From positions 1 through 64,000 of the forward strand of contig QILI01000064.1 of assembly GCA_003233305.1 (NCBI GenBank): a stretch of DNA of 64,000 nucleotides. The letters run 5' to 3'. Shown here piece after piece: positions 1 through 9,610 of this stretch. The position numbers and the translations under genes were made by a program. The number at the start of each line of letters is the position of its first letter. The first letter of the stretch is position 1. The DNA comes from Mizugakiibacter sp. GTDB taxonomy: Bacteria > Pseudomonadota > Gammaproteobacteria > Xanthomonadales > Rhodanobacteraceae. A model generated the notes under the pieces. That model was not told the origin of the DNA. It made no database searches and saw only the letters and a program-made list of their open reading frames with translations.

Positions 1-560
1 GCGTCCCCTATTTCGGTATCTGCTACGGCATGCATGCCGCGGTGGTTGATTTTGCCCGGCATGTTGCGAATCTACCTGGGGCCGACTCCAGCGAGAACGA
101 TCCACGTACCGATCATCCAGTGATTGCCCTGGTCACCGAATGGACCACTCATGCCGGCGAGGTCGAACAACGCAGTGCCGAGTCCGATCTTGGAGGTACC
201 ATGCGCCTGGGGGCGCAGGAATGCCGGCTCAAACCCGGCACGCTGGCGCATACGCTGTATGCCGAGGATGTCATCCGGGAGCGGCATCGGCACCGTTACG
301 AATTCAACAATCGCTACCGACAGCAGTTCGAGGATCTTGGCCTGGTGATTGCCGGCAAGTCCATGGACGATCTGCTGGTGGAGATCATCGAGTTGCCGCG
401 TAGCGTGCATCCCTGGTTTCTGGCCTGCCAATTTCACCCCGAGTTCACCTCGACCCCGCGGGATGGCCAGCCGCTGTTTATCGGTTTCATCCGGGCCGCT
501 CGCGAATACCGGCGCTTACGCGAAGGGCCACGGCTGGCACAAGCCGAGGGCGTGACATGA
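1..560 (+). CDS. pyrG: CTP synthase, C-terminal glutamine amidotransferase part (5' truncated by window edge)
   Basis: Reads [19 protein letters not shown]... and [25 protein letters not shown], typical GATase class I end of CTP synthase; followed by kdsA-eno-ftsB as in other gammaproteobacteria. Confidence 0.95.
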   Translation, partial: VPYFGICYGMHAAVVDFARHVANLPGADSSENDPRTDHPVIALVTEWTTHAGEVEQRSAESDLGGTMRLGAQECRLKPGTLAHTLYAEDVIRERHRHRYEFNNRYRQQFEDLGLVIAGKSMDDLLVEIIELPRSVHPWFLACQFHPEFTSTPRDGQPLFIGFIRAAREYRRLREGPRLAQAEGVT

Positions 561-1399
561 AGCTGTGCGGTTTCGAGGTCGGTCTGGATCAACCCTTGTT
601 CCTGATTGCCGGGCCCTGCGTGATTGAATCCCGGCAGTTGGCGCTGGATACGGCCGGCGAACTGCAGGCCCTTACCCGCCGGCTGGGTATACCGTTTATC
701 TACAAGAGTTCGTTTGATAAGGCCAATCGCACCTCACTCGCCGGGCATCGCGGTCTGGGTATCGAACAGGGCCTCAAAATTCTGGCTGAGGTCAAGCGCC
801 AGATCGGCGTCCCCGTGCTGACCGATGTTCATGAATACACGCCTCTCGATGAAGTGGCGGCGGTTGTCGATGTGCTGCAGACTCCGGCTTTTCTGTGTCG
901 GCAGACCGATTTCATCCGTAATGTTGCTGCCGCAGGGCGGCCAGTGAACATCAAGAAAGGCCAGTTCCTGGCACCGTGGGATATGCAGCACGTGGTTGAA
1001 AAAGCCCGCTCGACGGGTAATAAACAATTGCTGGTGTGTGAACGTGGAGTTTCGTTCGGCTACAACAATCTGGTCTCCGATATGCGCTCGCTGGCGGTCA
1101 TGCGCAATACCGGTTGCCCGGTGGTGTTCGATGCGACTCACTCGGTGCAGTTGCCGGGCGGGCAGGGTACGGCATCAGGGGGCCAGCGTGAATTTGTACC
1201 GGTGCTGGCCCGTGCCGCCGTAGCCGTAGGAGTGGCGGGAATCTTCATGGAAACTCACCCTGACCCTGAGCAGGCACTCAGCGATGGCCCCAATGCCTGG
1301 CCATTGGCAAAAATGGAAGCCCTGCTTGCGACCCTGAGTGACCTGGATCGCATCACTAAAGCCAGCGGCTTTCCCGAGGTATCATTGCCGGAGGTGTAA
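557..1399 (+). CDS. kdsA: 3-deoxy-8-phosphooctulonate synthase
   Basis: [35 protein letters not shown] motifs; overlaps pyrG stop by 4 nt. Confidence 0.97.
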   Translation: MKLCGFEVGLDQPLFLIAGPCVIESRQLALDTAGELQALTRRLGIPFIYKSSFDKANRTSLAGHRGLGIEQGLKILAEVKRQIGVPVLTDVHEYTPLDEVAAVVDVLQTPAFLCRQTDFIRNVAAAGRPVNIKKGQFLAPWDMQHVVEKARSTGNKQLLVCERGVSFGYNNLVSDMRSLAVMRNTGCPVVFDATHSVQLPGGQGTASGGQREFVPVLARAAVAVGVAGIFMETHPDPEQALSDGPNAWPLAKMEALLATLSDLDRITKASGFPEVSLPEV

Positions 1400-1401
1400 C
1401 C

Positions 1402-1503
1402 ATGAATTCTACCCAGCCCACTGATGCTCCCCGAGTCCCCACGCCGACCTTGGTGTCGGCAATGGCGAGAACGCGAACAGGTGGTCCTCGCCTCACTGCC
1501 TGA
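1402..1503 (+). CDS. candidate 33-aa small ORF between kdsA and eno (MNSTQPTDAPRVPTPTLVSAMARTRTGGPRLTA)
   Basis: ATG preceded by GGAGGTGTAACC (strong SD-like sequence overlapping kdsA stop); not in the supplied ORF track because of length. Confidence 0.3.
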   Translation: MNSTQPTDAPRVPTPTLVSAMARTRTGGPRLTA

Positions 1504-2808
<1,305 letters not shown>

Positions 2809-2822
2809 GCTGGCAAAAAATC

Positions 2823-3131
2823 ATGTTGCGCTGGATTGCCCTCGTCCTGATCGTTTTGGTGATACTGCTGCAAGGTCGCCTGTGGTGGGGACAGGGCGGT
2901 ATGCGGGAAGTGCATTCACTACGCAACCAGGTGACCCGGCAGGCTGTACAGAATGTCCGCTTGCAACAGCGCAACCGTCTGCTGGAGGCTGAGGTCAGGG
3001 ATCTGAAGCGCGGCCACCAGGCCATTGAAGGGCGGGCCCGGGCTGAACTGGGTTTGATCAAGCCTGGCGAGACCTTCTATCAAGTCGTCGAACCGCCCAA
3101 ACCGCACAGCAAGAATGCTCATGGTCACTGA
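2823..3131 (+). CDS. ftsB: cell division protein FtsB
   Basis: Short N-terminal TM followed by coiled coil; position between eno and ispD. Confidence 0.93.
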   Translation: MLRWIALVLIVLVILLQGRLWWGQGGMREVHSLRNQVTRQAVQNVRLQQRNRLLEAEVRDLKRGHQAIEGRARAELGLIKPGETFYQVVEPPKPHSKNAHGH

Positions 3132-3837
3132 CCTGGAACTCTGTGCCTGGTGCGTGGTGCCGGCGGCGGGCCGCAGTCGCCGCTTTGGCGGTGCAATACC
3201 CAAACAGTACGCGCTGATCGCCGGTCAACCGATGTTGTGGCATACCCTGGAGCGGTTGACCGGGCATCCGCGTATTTTGGGTGTGCTGGTGGTGCTGGCC
3301 CCGGACGACCACGAATGGCCGGTACCGACCCAGATCCATGACAAGCCGGTGTGTACGGTGAGTGGCGGTGCCGAGCGTTCCGATTCGGTACGGGCGGGTC
3401 TGGATGCGTTACCTGCCGAGGTTGCCGCCGAGGACTTTGTTCTGGTTCACGATGCGGCTCGCCCCTGTGTGGTAAGCCTTGCCATTACCCGTCTGCTGGA
3501 TTGTGCGGGTGTGGGTGATGGCGGGCTTTTGGCCATTCCCCTGCATGACACCCTGAAGCGGGCCGATGCGGAAGACCGGGTGTTGCGGACCGAATCCCGG
3601 GCTGGATTGTGGTTGGCACAGACCCCGCAGATGTTTCGGCGTGGGGCCTTGTCTGAGGCCCTGGCCCTGGCCCAGGCCCAGGGCGATGCGGAAATTACCG
3701 ATGAAGCCTCGGCCATGGAACGTTATGCAGGGATTCATCCCCGTATCGTTGCCGGGCACAGTAGTAACCTGAAGGTCACCACTGCGACTGATCTGCTGAT
3801 TGCCGCAGCTATCTTGACGGGAGAGAGTAGCCAATGA
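3121..3837 (+). CDS. ispD: 2-C-methyl-D-erythritol 4-phosphate cytidylyltransferase
   Basis: [42 protein letters not shown] motifs; start may be 3115 or 3121. Confidence 0.96.
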   Translation: MVTDLELCAWCVVPAAGRSRRFGGAIPKQYALIAGQPMLWHTLERLTGHPRILGVLVVLAPDDHEWPVPTQIHDKPVCTVSGGAERSDSVRAGLDALPAEVAAEDFVLVHDAARPCVVSLAITRLLDCAGVGDGGLLAIPLHDTLKRADAEDRVLRTESRAGLWLAQTPQMFRRGALSEALALAQAQGDAEITDEASAMERYAGIHPRIVAGHSSNLKVTTATDLLIAAAILTGESSQ

Positions 3838-4319
3838 TGTCTTGTCGAGTCGGTCAGGGCTATGACGTGCATGCTTTCGGCCCAGGGGATCATCTGTTTC
3901 TGGGGGGGGTACGTATCGAGCACCCGCAGGGCCTGATTGCACATTCCGATGGCGATGTGGTCATTCATGCCTTGTGTGATGCCATGCTGGGGGCACTGGC
4001 GCTGGGTGATATTGGCATGCATTTTCCGCCGTCGCAGGCTCGCTGGAAGAATGTCAGCAGTATTGAATTGCTGAGTGCGGTGACGGTCATGTTGCAGCAG
4101 CGTGGCTATGTGCTCGGCAATGCCGATATCACGGTCATCTGTGAGGCCCCGCGTATTGCTCCGCATGTGCAGGCCATGCGTGAGGTGCTGGGGCAGACTA
4201 TGCAGGTTGCCATGGATGCGGTCAGCGTTAAGGCCACTACTAGCGAGCGACTCGGGTTCACCGGTCGAGGTGAAGGTATTGCCGCCCTGGCGACAGTGCT
4301 ACTGAGTCGGCACTCATGA
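3834..4319 (+). CDS. ispF: 2-C-methyl-D-erythritol 2,4-cyclodiphosphate synthase
   Basis: [51 protein letters not shown]. Confidence 0.97.
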   Translation: MMSCRVGQGYDVHAFGPGDHLFLGGVRIEHPQGLIAHSDGDVVIHALCDAMLGALALGDIGMHFPPSQARWKNVSSIELLSAVTVMLQQRGYVLGNADITVICEAPRIAPHVQAMREVLGQTMQVAMDAVSVKATTSERLGFTGRGEGIAALATVLLSRHS

Positions 4320-5326
4320 GCGCACCGCTGGCCTGGGCCCACGGTGGCCCACCATTGCAGGCCAAAATCCGCCTTGAACCTGAGGATTTTGTGGTCGAGG
4401 AAGTGCTCGGTTATGCCGCTGACGGTGAAGGTGAGCACGTGCTTCTGGAAATTCGTAAGCGTGATGCCAATACGGCCTGGGTGGCCACTGAACTGGCCCG
4501 CTTCGCTGCGGTGCCGGCGATGGCGGTCAGCTATGTCGGGCGCAAGGATCGCCATGCCATCACCACCCAGGCTTTTAGTGTGCACTTGCCGGGACGCCCC
4601 GATCCTGACTGGCAAAGTCTCGGGCTTCCAGGGATCGAGATTCTAACCGCTCAACGGCATCGGCGAAAACTGCATCGTGGGGCCCTGGACGGTAATCGAT
4701 TCCGCCTGCGGCTGCGGGCCGTGCAGGGTGACCGGGAGGTGGCCGAGCGGGTTCTTGGAGCGCTACGCAAAGACGGAGCACCCAATTACTTTGGTGAGCA
4801 ACGCTTTGGTCGTGAGCAGCACAACCTGGCTGCCGCTGAGGCCATGTTTGCGGGGCGCAAGGTACGCCGCTCGGAACGGGGCCTGTTATTGTCCGCTGCG
4901 CGTTCTGCCCTGTTTAATGCAGTCCTGGATGTCAGGGTTGCCGCGGGCAGTTGGAATCAGGGTTTGCAGGGTGAGATCTGGGCGCTGGCCGGATCGCGGG
5001 CCTGGTTTGGCCCGCAGGCTTTGGATGATGAGCTGGCGGCACGGCTGCAGATTTTTGATATTCATCCATCGGGACCCTTGTGGGGTCGGGGCGAGAATCC
5101 CACGGCCGCTACGGTGCGAGCACTGGAAACCGAACGAATTTCGGCCCTGGCTGCACTGGCCAAGGGACTGGAAGAGGCGGGACTGCGCCAGGAACGACGG
5201 GCTCTACGCCTGGATCTACGCGAGCTGCATTGGCAATGGCAGGACGATACCCTGGAATTGGCCATGAGCCTGCCGGCTGGTGCCTATGCCACAACCGTGG
5301 TGCGCGAGCTTGCCACGACGGAGTAA
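4316..5326 (+). CDS. truD: tRNA pseudouridine(13) synthase TruD
   Basis: [39 protein letters not shown] motifs. Confidence 0.96.
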   Translation: MSAPLAWAHGGPPLQAKIRLEPEDFVVEEVLGYAADGEGEHVLLEIRKRDANTAWVATELARFAAVPAMAVSYVGRKDRHAITTQAFSVHLPGRPDPDWQSLGLPGIEILTAQRHRRKLHRGALDGNRFRLRLRAVQGDREVAERVLGALRKDGAPNYFGEQRFGREQHNLAAAEAMFAGRKVRRSERGLLLSAARSALFNAVLDVRVAAGSWNQGLQGEIWALAGSRAWFGPQALDDELAARLQIFDIHPSGPLWGRGENPTAATVRALETERISALAALAKGLEEAGLRQERRALRLDLRELHWQWQDDTLELAMSLPAGAYATTVVRELATTE

Positions 5327-5374
5327 CCCCGGATCCAGCGAGCGGTCGGGGTAGCATCTACGGTTATCGTTGAC

Positions 5375-5399
5375 ACAGTCAGCCAAAGGAGCTGACTGT
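5375..5399. repeat. perfect 9-bp inverted repeat (ACAGTCAGC-caaagga-GCTGACTGT) downstream of truD
   Basis: Read directly; no clean T-run follows, so terminator function uncertain. Confidence 0.6.
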
Positions 5400-5458
5400 C
5401 CACCGTTACATAACCTCAAAAAAAGTGGATACCTACTGCGTGGTCATAAGCTTCTTTA

Positions 5459-5487
5459 CTGGATTCCCGCCGCCGTGGGAGTGACGA
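5459..5487. repeat. REP/NEMIS-like dispersed element core (TGGATTCCCGCCGCCGTGGGAGTGACG) in truD/smr convergent intergenic region
   Basis: Resembles the widespread 'TGGATTCCCGCNNNCGCGGGAATGACG' type of intergenic palindrome; single copy in this window. Confidence 0.4.
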
Positions 5488-5514
5488 GTGGTGGCAGTCG
5501 ATATGCCACCGTGG

Positions 5515-6066
5515 TCAGCCCGGACGCTTGAGCAGCACGATTGCCGCTCCGGTGCCACCGTGTGCGGGACGTGCTGAAGCAAACGCCACCACATCCTGGG
5601 TACGGCGTAGCAAGTAGTCGGTTAATCCTTTGAGAACCGGCCCGCGTGGACTGGATCCTAGACCCTTGCCGTGGATGATTTTTACACAGCGCAGACCATG
5701 GCGGCGACTGTCTTCAAGAAAATTGTGAATCGCCGCATTGGCGGTGCTGACGTTCAGGTCATGCAGGTCCAGTTCGTTCTGGATGCTTAGCTTGCCGCGC
5801 TTCAGTCGTCGCAGGATCTTGGGCGAATAACCGGCCCGCAGAAAGGCTAATTCCTCTTCTACCTCGATTTGCTCAGGATTGAAGTCAGCGATGTACGGCG
5901 CAGCATAAACGTCCTCCACAGCGGCTTGCAGCCGCCTTGGCTGTGGTGCCGGTCGGGGTTTTTCCAGTGGGGTTGAGCTGGGGTTGCGTAGACGCCGAAT
6001 CTTGCCCACCGACTCACGAAAAAGCCGGGTGTCCTCGTCGTTGATTGGGGGCGGTGGATCATGCAT
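5515..6066 (-). CDS. Smr domain protein (SmrA/SmrB-like putative endonuclease)
   Basis: ELDLHDLNVSTANAAIHNFLEDSRRHGLRCVKIIHGKGLGSSPRGPVLK motif; ORF extends to 6150 but MHDPPPPINDEDTRLFRESVG is a likely start. Confidence 0.9.
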   Translation of the reverse strand: MHDPPPPINDEDTRLFRESVGKIRRLRNPSSTPLEKPRPAPQPRRLQAAVEDVYAAPYIADFNPEQIEVEEELAFLRAGYSPKILRRLKRGKLSIQNELDLHDLNVSTANAAIHNFLEDSRRHGLRCVKIIHGKGLGSSPRGPVLKGLTDYLLRRTQDVVAFASARPAHGGTGAAIVLLKRPG

Positions 6067-6170
6067 GGAGCAAAGCCAGTAATCTGTAGGACTATGAACC
6101 TGTCGGGTTTGGAGGGTCGTAGCGAGGCGAATAGTGGTTCTATTTAACAATAAAGACCAAAAACATAAAC

Positions 6171-6224
6171 CGATTTTCTACTGTCACAGTAGATCCTACC
6201 CCAGCCCGACAGGCTTCTGGGGGA
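6171..6224. repeat. dispersed dyad module, copy 1 (contains 17-nt perfect dyad TCTACTGT-C-ACAGTAGA at 6177-6193)
   Basis: Aligns with 32182-32235 upstream of parC, including the 20-nt identical run CGATTTTCTACTGTCACAGT. Confidence 0.7.
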
Positions 6225-6249
6225 GATTGTAACCAGAAGGTACCTCTAG

Positions 6250-6375
6250 TAAGCCTACTGCGTGGTTCGATTGCTGCGTTGCGTCCTCACTCACCCCACA
6301 CCTGTCTACGTGATAGGTCCCGGAGATTCACTCCGGGGCGCCGGTTACTCGAACCGCTCGCTACGTTTTTTATAG
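6250..6375 (+). repeat. about 125-bp dispersed intergenic repeat, copy A
   Basis: Aligns nearly gap-free (about 70% by eye) with the reverse complement of 12170-12295; shared blocks CCTACTGCG, ATTGCTRCGTTG, TCCTCRCTCAC, GATTCACYCCGGRGCGCC, GCTCGCTAC. Confidence 0.65.
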
Positions 6376-6603
6376 GTAGCAAAGAGAGTGGGATGTTGAG
6401 ACAGATTTTTTATGGTTTTGAGATGAATGACGATGCTATTTTCGATCATTCGTGGAAATTCGAGACTCTGTCCTGCGTGCGCAACCGATTCATCTATCTT
6501 CCAACAGGTAAGCTGTCTGCAGATCCGATTCCGTTAAACTGGTTCGGTCAAGGCAAGCTTGGATTCATTTTTTCACTGTTCGCCCCCCCCTTTTGGGAAA
6601 ATT

Positions 6604-7389
6604 ATGTACGCACTGGTCAGCAACGACGACGGCGTAGATGCCCCAGGTATCCACGTTCTGGCAAAACACCTGGTGACCCTGGGCCGGGTCACTGTAGTGG
6701 CGCCCGATCGAGACCGATCCGGGGCCAGCAACTCGCTGACTCTCGATCAACCCATACGGGTGCTGTCGATGCAGGACGATTGCTACCGTGTGGCTGGGAC
6801 CCCGACGGACTGTGTTCATCTGGCCTTATCCGGGCTGCTCGAAAAAGAACCCGATATTGTCGTTTCGGGGATCAACAACAGCTCGAATCTTGGCGATGAT
6901 GTGATTTATTCGGGAACCGTGTCGGCAGCAATGGAAGGACGCTTTCTTGGCTTGCCCGCCATGGCGGTTTCCCTGGTCACCGAGTCAGACCAGGTCGAAC
7001 ACCATTACATCTCGGCCGCTACGGCGGTCATGCGGCTGATTCGCCATCTTCAGTGCGACCCACTTCCGGCCGACACCATCTTGAATATCAATGTCCCCAA
7101 TCGTCCCTGGCGGCAAATCTCCGGTTTCGAAGTCACCCGTTTGGGTAAGCGCCATCGGGCTGCGCCATGCATCCGTGATACTGACCCGCGCGGACGTGAA
7201 ATCTGGTGGATCGGCCCGGCCGGTGCCGCCGAGGACAATGGACCGGGAACCGATTTCGATGCGGTACGTCGCGGTTTTATTTCGGTGACGCCGATTCATG
7301 TCGATCTGACCCGTTTTCAGGCTCTGGAAAAGGTTGCCGCCTGGGTGGGTGCTTTGCAGACTGATGAGTCTGGAGCTTCGGTAGCATGA
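6604..7389 (+). CDS. surE: 5'/3'-nucleotidase SurE
   Basis: [55 protein letters not shown]. Confidence 0.96.
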   Translation: MYALVSNDDGVDAPGIHVLAKHLVTLGRVTVVAPDRDRSGASNSLTLDQPIRVLSMQDDCYRVAGTPTDCVHLALSGLLEKEPDIVVSGINNSSNLGDDVIYSGTVSAAMEGRFLGLPAMAVSLVTESDQVEHHYISAATAVMRLIRHLQCDPLPADTILNINVPNRPWRQISGFEVTRLGKRHRAAPCIRDTDPRGREIWWIGPAGAAEDNGPGTDFDAVRRGFISVTPIHVDLTRFQALEKVAAWVGALQTDESGASVA

Positions 7390-8069
7390 GCCGATATCGC
7401 ACTTTTGTTTCAGCACAAGATACCCATGGCAGTTGCTTAACCTCGCAGCTGGCCCGCGATCGTCTGGTAGCGTTGTTGCGCGAGTCCGGTATTCGCCACC
7501 CGCAGGTATTGGAAGTTTTACGTACTTTACCTCGTCATTTGTTTCTGGATGAGGCCCTGGCTTCGCGTGCCTATGAGAATATTTCTTTGCCCATAGGGCT
7601 TGGACAGACCATCTCTCAGCCTTGGGTTGTGGCCAGGATGAGTGAGGTACTACTGGAGCGGCAACCCCGCAAGGTACTCGAGATCGGTACCGGTTCCGGC
7701 TATCAGGCCGCAGTGCTGTCGCGTCTGGTCGAGCAGGTGTATACCGTTGAGCGTATTGAGGATCTGCTGCGTCAGGCCCGGCGCCGTTTCCGGGCACTCA
7801 AGTTACAACACATCCGTTCCCGCCATGACGACGGGCGCCTGGGATGGCCGGACGAGGCTCCTTTTGACGCCATTATTGTTACTGCGGCGGGTGAGAGCGT
7901 ACCGCCGGAATTGTTGGCCCAGTTGTCATCAGGAGGGGTGTTGCTGGGTCCATTTGGGCCCCCCGGTGACCAGAAATTGATGCGCTATACCCTTGATAAT
8001 CAAGGTCAGGTCCAGGGCGAAGAACTTGCCAGTGTCAGTTTTGTGCCCTTACTGGGAGGGGTACTCTGA
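7386..8069 (+). CDS. pcm: protein-L-isoaspartate O-methyltransferase
   Basis: [49 protein letters not shown]. Confidence 0.96.
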   Translation: MSRYRTFVSAQDTHGSCLTSQLARDRLVALLRESGIRHPQVLEVLRTLPRHLFLDEALASRAYENISLPIGLGQTISQPWVVARMSEVLLERQPRKVLEIGTGSGYQAAVLSRLVEQVYTVERIEDLLRQARRRFRALKLQHIRSRHDDGRLGWPDEAPFDAIIVTAAGESVPPELLAQLSSGGVLLGPFGPPGDQKLMRYTLDNQGQVQGEELASVSFVPLLGGVL

Positions 8070-8674
8070 TGCGCTTGTTCGGATCAATGTATGCACACGC
8101 ATTAGTCTGGGCACGACATCCGCATGCTGAGTGTTTTCTTGGTGGACTCAGTTTTATTGAGGCCTTTGCCTTTCCGATTCCGCCGGAACTGATGTTGGCA
8201 CCGATGTGTATCTCGCATCCGAAAAAAGGCTTGCGCTACGCTACGATCAGTCTGGGGTTTTCGCTGCTTGGCTCACTGGTGGGTTATGCCCTGGGCTATT
8301 TTGCCTTCGCTGCCCTGCAGCCATTATTGCTGAAGCTGGGCTGGATCCATGCGCTTGACTCCATTGTGCTGCAGTTGCGGGGGGATGCCATTCATCATCC
8401 CTGGACCATGTTCTGGCTGCTGGTGCTGGCCGGGTTCACGCCGGTCCCGCTGAAGCTGTTTACCTGGGCTTCCGGTATCGTCGGTATACCCTTGGGTGCC
8501 TTCGTTGCCGGCATGTTGGTCGGGCGTGGCAAGCGGGTCTACCTGCTGGCCATACTGTTGCGCTGGATGGGGCCGCGTGCCAAGGATTTTCTACATCGCT
8601 GGATTGAGTGGATTGGCTGGGTTCTGCTGGCCCTGCTGGCCATTCTGGCGTTGTGGTGGTTCGGTCTGCACTGA
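8069..8674 (+). CDS. YqaA/DedA-type inner membrane protein
   Basis: SFIEAFAFPIPPELML, GFTPVPLKLFTWASG; position between pcm and nlpD. Confidence 0.88.
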   Translation: MRLFGSMYAHALVWARHPHAECFLGGLSFIEAFAFPIPPELMLAPMCISHPKKGLRYATISLGFSLLGSLVGYALGYFAFAALQPLLLKLGWIHALDSIVLQLRGDAIHHPWTMFWLLVLAGFTPVPLKLFTWASGIVGIPLGAFVAGMLVGRGKRVYLLAILLRWMGPRAKDFLHRWIEWIGWVLLALLAILALWWFGLH

Positions 8675-8683
8675 AGCTCGGCT

Positions 8684-9553
8684 ATGCTTGAACCCATGCG
8701 CCGTACCTTTTTCTTTCGATTACTGCTGATCGCGATTTTGGCCGGTTTTCTTGCCTCCTGTGCAAGTGAGCCCCGAGTTGTTTCGGTGCGCAGCTACTAC
8801 CCTCCCGAAGCGTTGGCTCGGGTCTATCCACCGGTGGCGCGTGGACATTACCGAGTGAGGATTGGCGATACCCTTTACAGCATCGCCTTTCGGCATGATA
8901 TGGACTATCGAGATCTGGCTCGAATCAACAATATCAACACGCCCTACACAATCTATCCTGGGCAGGTTTTAAGCCTGCATACCCGGCCGGGTTCTAAACG
9001 GCTATCTACTTCGCCTGCCCATTCACCCACTGTGGTACACCGGCGGCGCTCCTCGCGCCCGGCACCGGTAATATCCACCCATCCAGCAGCGAGGGTCAGC
9101 ACCGGCTCGGCTCGGGTGGCTGCTCCGGTATCGGTTGCCTCCAATGTGTCAGCAGCCTTGGGTCCGGGCCGCCGTAAGGACGGGGTCGTGTGGTATTGGC
9201 CGTTGAAGGGTCCGATCCTGTCCGCTTTCCGGGCCAATGATCCCGGTCGGCAGGGTATCGATATTGCTGGCAAGATGGGTGAACCGGTGCATGCTGTGGC
9301 CAGCGGGGTGGTGGTCTATAGCGGCAGCGGCCTGATCGGTTACGGTGAGTTGATTATCATCAAACATTCCGATACCTATCTGTCTGCCTACGGCCACAAC
9401 CGGGTGCGGCTGGTCAAGGAAGGCGATCGGGTCAAGGCCGGTCAGGTGATTGCCGAGATGGGTTCTTCGGGGGCGCCCCGTGTCGAATTGCACTTCGAGA
9501 TCCGCCGCAATGGCAAGGCCGTTAATCCGCTAAATTATTTGCCAAAGTATTGA
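8684..9553 (+). CDS. nlpD: murein hydrolase activator NlpD (lipoprotein, LysM + M23 domain)
   Basis: Lipobox LASCASE, LysM YRVRIGDTLYSIAFRHDMDYRDLARINNI, M23 tail VELHFEIRRNGKAVNPLNYLP. Confidence 0.92.
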   Translation: MLEPMRRTFFFRLLLIAILAGFLASCASEPRVVSVRSYYPPEALARVYPPVARGHYRVRIGDTLYSIAFRHDMDYRDLARINNINTPYTIYPGQVLSLHTRPGSKRLSTSPAHSPTVVHRRRSSRPAPVISTHPAARVSTGSARVAAPVSVASNVSAALGPGRRKDGVVWYWPLKGPILSAFRANDPGRQGIDIAGKMGEPVHAVASGVVVYSGSGLIGYGELIIIKHSDTYLSAYGHNRVRLVKEGDRVKAGQVIAEMGSSGAPRVELHFEIRRNGKAVNPLNYLPKY

Positions 9554-9610
9554 GGCCAGTGTTGAGAAGATGCATTGTCGAGGCGGCGACCTTCCCTCTG
9601 CCTGTGAATG

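Noticed and set aside
3901-3910. G8/C8 homopolymers as phase-variation tracts (6583-6590 before surE, 21314-21321 in the lipoprotein, 23248-23255 in the BNR gene)
   Set aside because: An equal G8 run is present in the essential gene ispF (3902-3909) and a G7 in the RND permease, so such runs are common here and not specific for surface genes
6579-6610. Palindrome TTTTGGGAAAA before surE as a regulatory site
   Set aside because: Overlaps the probable ribosome-binding region and is short enough to be chance
6279-6899. 206-aa ORF upstream of and overlapping surE
   Set aside because: Its first part is the dispersed repeat and its second part is the wrong frame of surE
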